52,499 bases of DNA from an uncultured Hungatella sp. (lineage in GTDB: Bacteria > Bacillota > Clostridia > Lachnospirales > Lachnospiraceae): contig CAJUPQ010000017.1 in assembly GCA_910588505.1 (NCBI GenBank), positions 1-52,499 of the forward strand, read 5' to 3'. The position numbers and the translations under genes were made by a program. This document shows positions 50,071 to 52,499 of the stretch, in pieces (the stretch's first letter is position 1; the number at the start of each line of letters is the position of its first letter). Under the pieces are notes generated by a model. The model saw only the letters and a program-made list of their open reading frames with translations. It was not told the DNA's origin and did no database searches.

Positions 50071-52260
50071 TCAATCCTCCCTCACAAGATAAAACTGAAA
50101 CGCGGAGTATTCCGGCACTTCCCGGTTGATGGGGATCCCGGCGTTCATCAGCGCGGCCCCTGACCGGGTCTCCTCGCTGCCGTTTATGGAGTATCTGGCA
50201 GAGGGCTCCAGCCCTTTTGGTTTCACATACTCCTGGGGGCCGTTACAGGTCAGGTTTGTGACCACAACGCTGACCAGAGACTCCCGTTTGTCCTTGGTCA
50301 CATGCTGCCAGGCAGTCATGTTGCCCATCTCGAAGGGGTTGGTCAGGCGGTAGAAATCCCCCTTAAAGGTGATGTGGTAGTATTTGCGGAACAACCGGCT
50401 CTGCTCCATGCAGATCTTCTGCTCCTTTTCTGTCAGGTGGGTGGCGTCCAGCTCATAGCCAAAGGTTCCGCACATGGCCACCACGGCTTTGGTTTCCAGA
50501 GGCACGAACCGCCCGCTGTCGGAGATGTGGGCTCCCATGGTGCAGGTGGGGTACACAAAGGAAGTGCCGTAGTGGAGCTTTAACCGGTCAATGGGGTTGT
50601 TGTTGTCGCTGACCCAGTATTGGGGGTAGTAGTGGAGCATGGCCGCGTCAAAGCGGCCGCCTCCGCCGCTGCAGCCCTCAAACAAAATATCCGGGTGGGT
50701 CAGAATAATGGCGTCCATCACCCGGTACAGCCCAAGGATGTAGCGGTGGTACACCTCCCCCTGCTTCTCGGCAGGCAGGTCATTGGACCAGATGTCAGTG
50801 AGGGAGCGGTTGATGTCCCATTTCACATAGTAGATGTTGGCGTCGTCCAGGATGGTGTTGACGCTCTTTATCAGATAGTCCTGCACATCCCTCCGGCTTA
50901 GATCCAGGGCGATCTGGTTCCGGCTCCGGACCGCGTGCCTGCCGGGGATCTCCATGGCCCAGTCCGGGTGCGCCCGGTAAAGGTCGCTGTCCTCAGACAC
51001 CATCTCCGGCTCAAACCAGATGCCAAACTTCATATCCAGGTCATTGATCTGCTCCACCAGCTTGTGGAGGCCGCACTTGATCTTGCTCTCATTGACCACC
51101 CAATCCCCAAGTCCGCTGTTGTCGTCATCCCTCTTCCCAAACCAGCCATCGTCCATGACAAACAGATCCACGCCCATGTTTTTGGCAGCCTTGGCGATCT
51201 CCACCAGCTTCACATCGTCAAAATCCATAAATGCCGCCTCCCAGCTGTTGATAAGCACAGGCCGTTCTACCTGGCTCACAAACTTGCTGCGGCACAGATT
51301 GGTCCGGTAGAAGTCGTGGTAGAGATGGCTAAGGCCCGTAAATCCACTGTTTGTAAAGGCCATCACCACCTCAGGCCCCTCAAAAATCTCCCCGGGCTTT
51401 AACTCATAGAGAAACTGTTTGGGGTTGATCCCCATTCCCAGACGAAGCTGGTCATACTGGTCAAGCTCCGCCTCAGCCAGAAAATTGCCGCTGTACATCA
51501 GGGAGAAGCCGTAGCATCTGCCACAGTCCTCCGTGGTCTCCCTGCCGCAGAGGATGACAAAGGGATTCTGCTGGTGGCTGGAAGAGCCCCGGACGCTTCC
51601 TATATTATGGATGTGGTGGGTCATGTGCTGGCGCTCCACCTGGCGCTCCTGGCCGTAGCGGCCCGGAAGGCTTACCAGGTCAAAATCAGACCCGTTTAGA
51701 AAATCCAGGCACAGAGACATTACCTTGGCAAGGTGGATAGGCCTGTCCCCGCCATTGACCACCTTCACGGCCCGGGTGATGATGTCCGCCTCCTGAAACA
51801 CGCCGAACAGAAGAATGACCTTTACCTGGCTTACCTGGTCAAGAAGCGTCACCTCCAGAGTGTCCGCGGTGTCTTCCTCCCTGGCGAACACGCAGGGAAG
51901 GGTGTCCAGCTTATATTTGCCTTTTGTCAGCCTGTAGTCCACAGCCTTTCCGTGGAAGGAATAGCTGCCGTCGCTGTTTATGACCTCAATGCTGGCTGCC
52001 CTGAAATCCCCCTGCTGCTGGGTGGAATATTCCTGGGGCTGGGCGTCCAGGGAAAAGGTGCGGGCGTTCCGGGACTCGTAAGGGTTGCCGGAAAATCCCC
52101 GGTCATACTGCATGATCTGCCAGCTCACATCCTCATCCGGGATGGAGGGGCCGTAGTAAAGGTGCAGAAGATAGTCCAGATTGCCGATCTTCATCTGATA
52201 CGATGTATGTTTTGTGTTGAGAGTAAATGTTTTTGCTTTTTCGTTGAAAATGATAGCCAT
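50071..52260 (-). CDS. Alpha-galactosidase, GH36
   Basis: A 729-residue GH36 enzyme that removes alpha-1,6-galactose from raffinose-type sugars or galactomannan. The N-terminal beta-supersandwich covers about 1-330; the barrel has LFVMDDGWFG near 366-375, the nucleophile Asp482 in KWDINR, and the acid/base Asp552 in VSDNNNPIDR, with EGCSGGGGRFD between. Length matches the tetrameric AgaA/RafA group. No signal peptide, so intracellular. The ATG at 52258-52260 has AAAGGAG nine bases upstream; the longer frame opening at 52317 is less likely. No sugar transporter or regulator adjoins it within the window. Confidence 0.95.
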   Translation of the reverse strand: MAIIFNEKAKTFTLNTKHTSYQMKIGNLDYLLHLYYGPSIPDEDVSWQIMQYDRGFSGNPYESRNARTFSLDAQPQEYSTQQQGDFRAASIEVINSDGSYSFHGKAVDYRLTKGKYKLDTLPCVFAREEDTADTLEVTLLDQVSQVKVILLFGVFQEADIITRAVKVVNGGDRPIHLAKVMSLCLDFLNGSDFDLVSLPGRYGQERQVERQHMTHHIHNIGSVRGSSSHQQNPFVILCGRETTEDCGRCYGFSLMYSGNFLAEAELDQYDQLRLGMGINPKQFLYELKPGEIFEGPEVVMAFTNSGFTGLSHLYHDFYRTNLCRSKFVSQVERPVLINSWEAAFMDFDDVKLVEIAKAAKNMGVDLFVMDDGWFGKRDDDNSGLGDWVVNESKIKCGLHKLVEQINDLDMKFGIWFEPEMVSEDSDLYRAHPDWAMEIPGRHAVRSRNQIALDLSRRDVQDYLIKSVNTILDDANIYYVKWDINRSLTDIWSNDLPAEKQGEVYHRYILGLYRVMDAIILTHPDILFEGCSGGGGRFDAAMLHYYPQYWVSDNNNPIDRLKLHYGTSFVYPTCTMGAHISDSGRFVPLETKAVVAMCGTFGYELDATHLTEKEQKICMEQSRLFRKYYHITFKGDFYRLTNPFEMGNMTAWQHVTKDKRESLVSVVVTNLTCNGPQEYVKPKGLEPSARYSINGSEETRSGAALMNAGIPINREVPEYSAFQFYLVRED

Positions 52261-52499
52261 ATAGCGCGCTCCTTTTGTATACACGTTAATAGTGATTGAC
52301 ATACAGCAGTTTACCATATTTTGGCGGGAATTTCCCTATCCTAATGAACCATAAACCAGGAAAAATGAAAAGAATACCGGCATGATAGTTCAAAAAATGT
52401 ATGACAATTTTAAATAATTTTTCTTTCCTATTGATACTTTTTTGATACACCAGTTTACAACTTTTTGATTTTTGAAAAATAAAAATACAAACTCAGCCT
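52261..52499 (-). other. AT-rich upstream region of the alpha-galactosidase
   Basis: The region holds no gene. On the minus strand several AT-rich promoter-like segments occur (for example GGTAAACT near 52300 and TTGAAC near 52386), none with both boxes well matched at 17 bp. Activator-dependent transcription is plausible, but no operator can be named. Confidence 0.3.

Noticed and set aside
1..52499. CRISPR array, tRNA or rRNA genes
   Set aside because: No regularly spaced repeats and no tRNA or rRNA signature sequences were seen on reading both strands.

Overview
The window is chromosomal DNA of a Gram-positive anaerobe of the Clostridia, most likely a gut Lachnospiraceae (Clostridium cluster XIVa type). 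The basis is the core gene order ylmC-nrdR-yqeG-aroE-aroK-efp, a clostridial MetNIQ transporter, strong AGGAGG ribosome sites, sigma-A type promoters and many clostridial lipoproteins. This placement rests on gene content, not on a database search. No rRNA, tRNA or CRISPR array was seen.

Layout. 1-4200 is a visibly AT-rich accessory stretch: the broken end of a mobile element, a small secreted protein, an unknown protein, a LytTR regulator with an altered phosphoacceptor site, and a BlaR1-like/BlaI-like pair. 4222-7830 holds an AAA-ATPase/PD-(D/E)XK protein, a CTAG-targeted MITE, and a ~1.6 kb element with a transposase-like protein of no named family that I recognise; its end repeats at 51-145. 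7846-15963 carries ilvE, a decayed stretch, a large degenerate-kinase/REC/HPt/REC/HD-GYP protein, a chemoreceptor and a PepV-type dipeptidase.

15964-19346 is the most interesting part. After a second MITE, a consensus promoter drives a 32-codon ORF with 10 methionine codons. It is followed by an intrinsic terminator with a competing upstream pairing, then metN-metI-metQ. This looks like ribosome-mediated methionine attenuation of a methionine transporter. 19389-25611 is core: small membrane proteins, ylmC, nrdR, yqeG, aroE, aroK, efp, then a DUF1266 lipoprotein behind a tandem two-hairpin repeat. 25821-26188 is gene debris.

26456-39233 holds argS, a SWIM/SNF2 helicase, a lipase-like hydrolase, recU, a Tat export set (two TatA/B-type proteins and TatC), a HAD phosphatase, and a membrane protein with two lipoproteins, one interrupted by an in-frame TAG. 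39275-39661 is methyltransferase debris. 39791-44456 is a large membrane protein plus a NarL-type two-component system. 44628-46265 is a small unknown gene with cobI and bioY. 46369-47788 is a decayed sugar-use locus (isomerase and two ABC permeases) in front of an intact GH2 enzyme. The window ends with a GH36 alpha-galactosidase on the minus strand.

The intergenic regions are rich in short repeats: two IS630-like MITEs, a four-copy GAGCAAAGG family placed behind stop codons, a two-copy hairpin repeat, and the 59-bp tandem repeat. Several small gene fragments (two HTH remnants, a methyltransferase tail, two unknowns) point to repeated gain and loss of mobile DNA.
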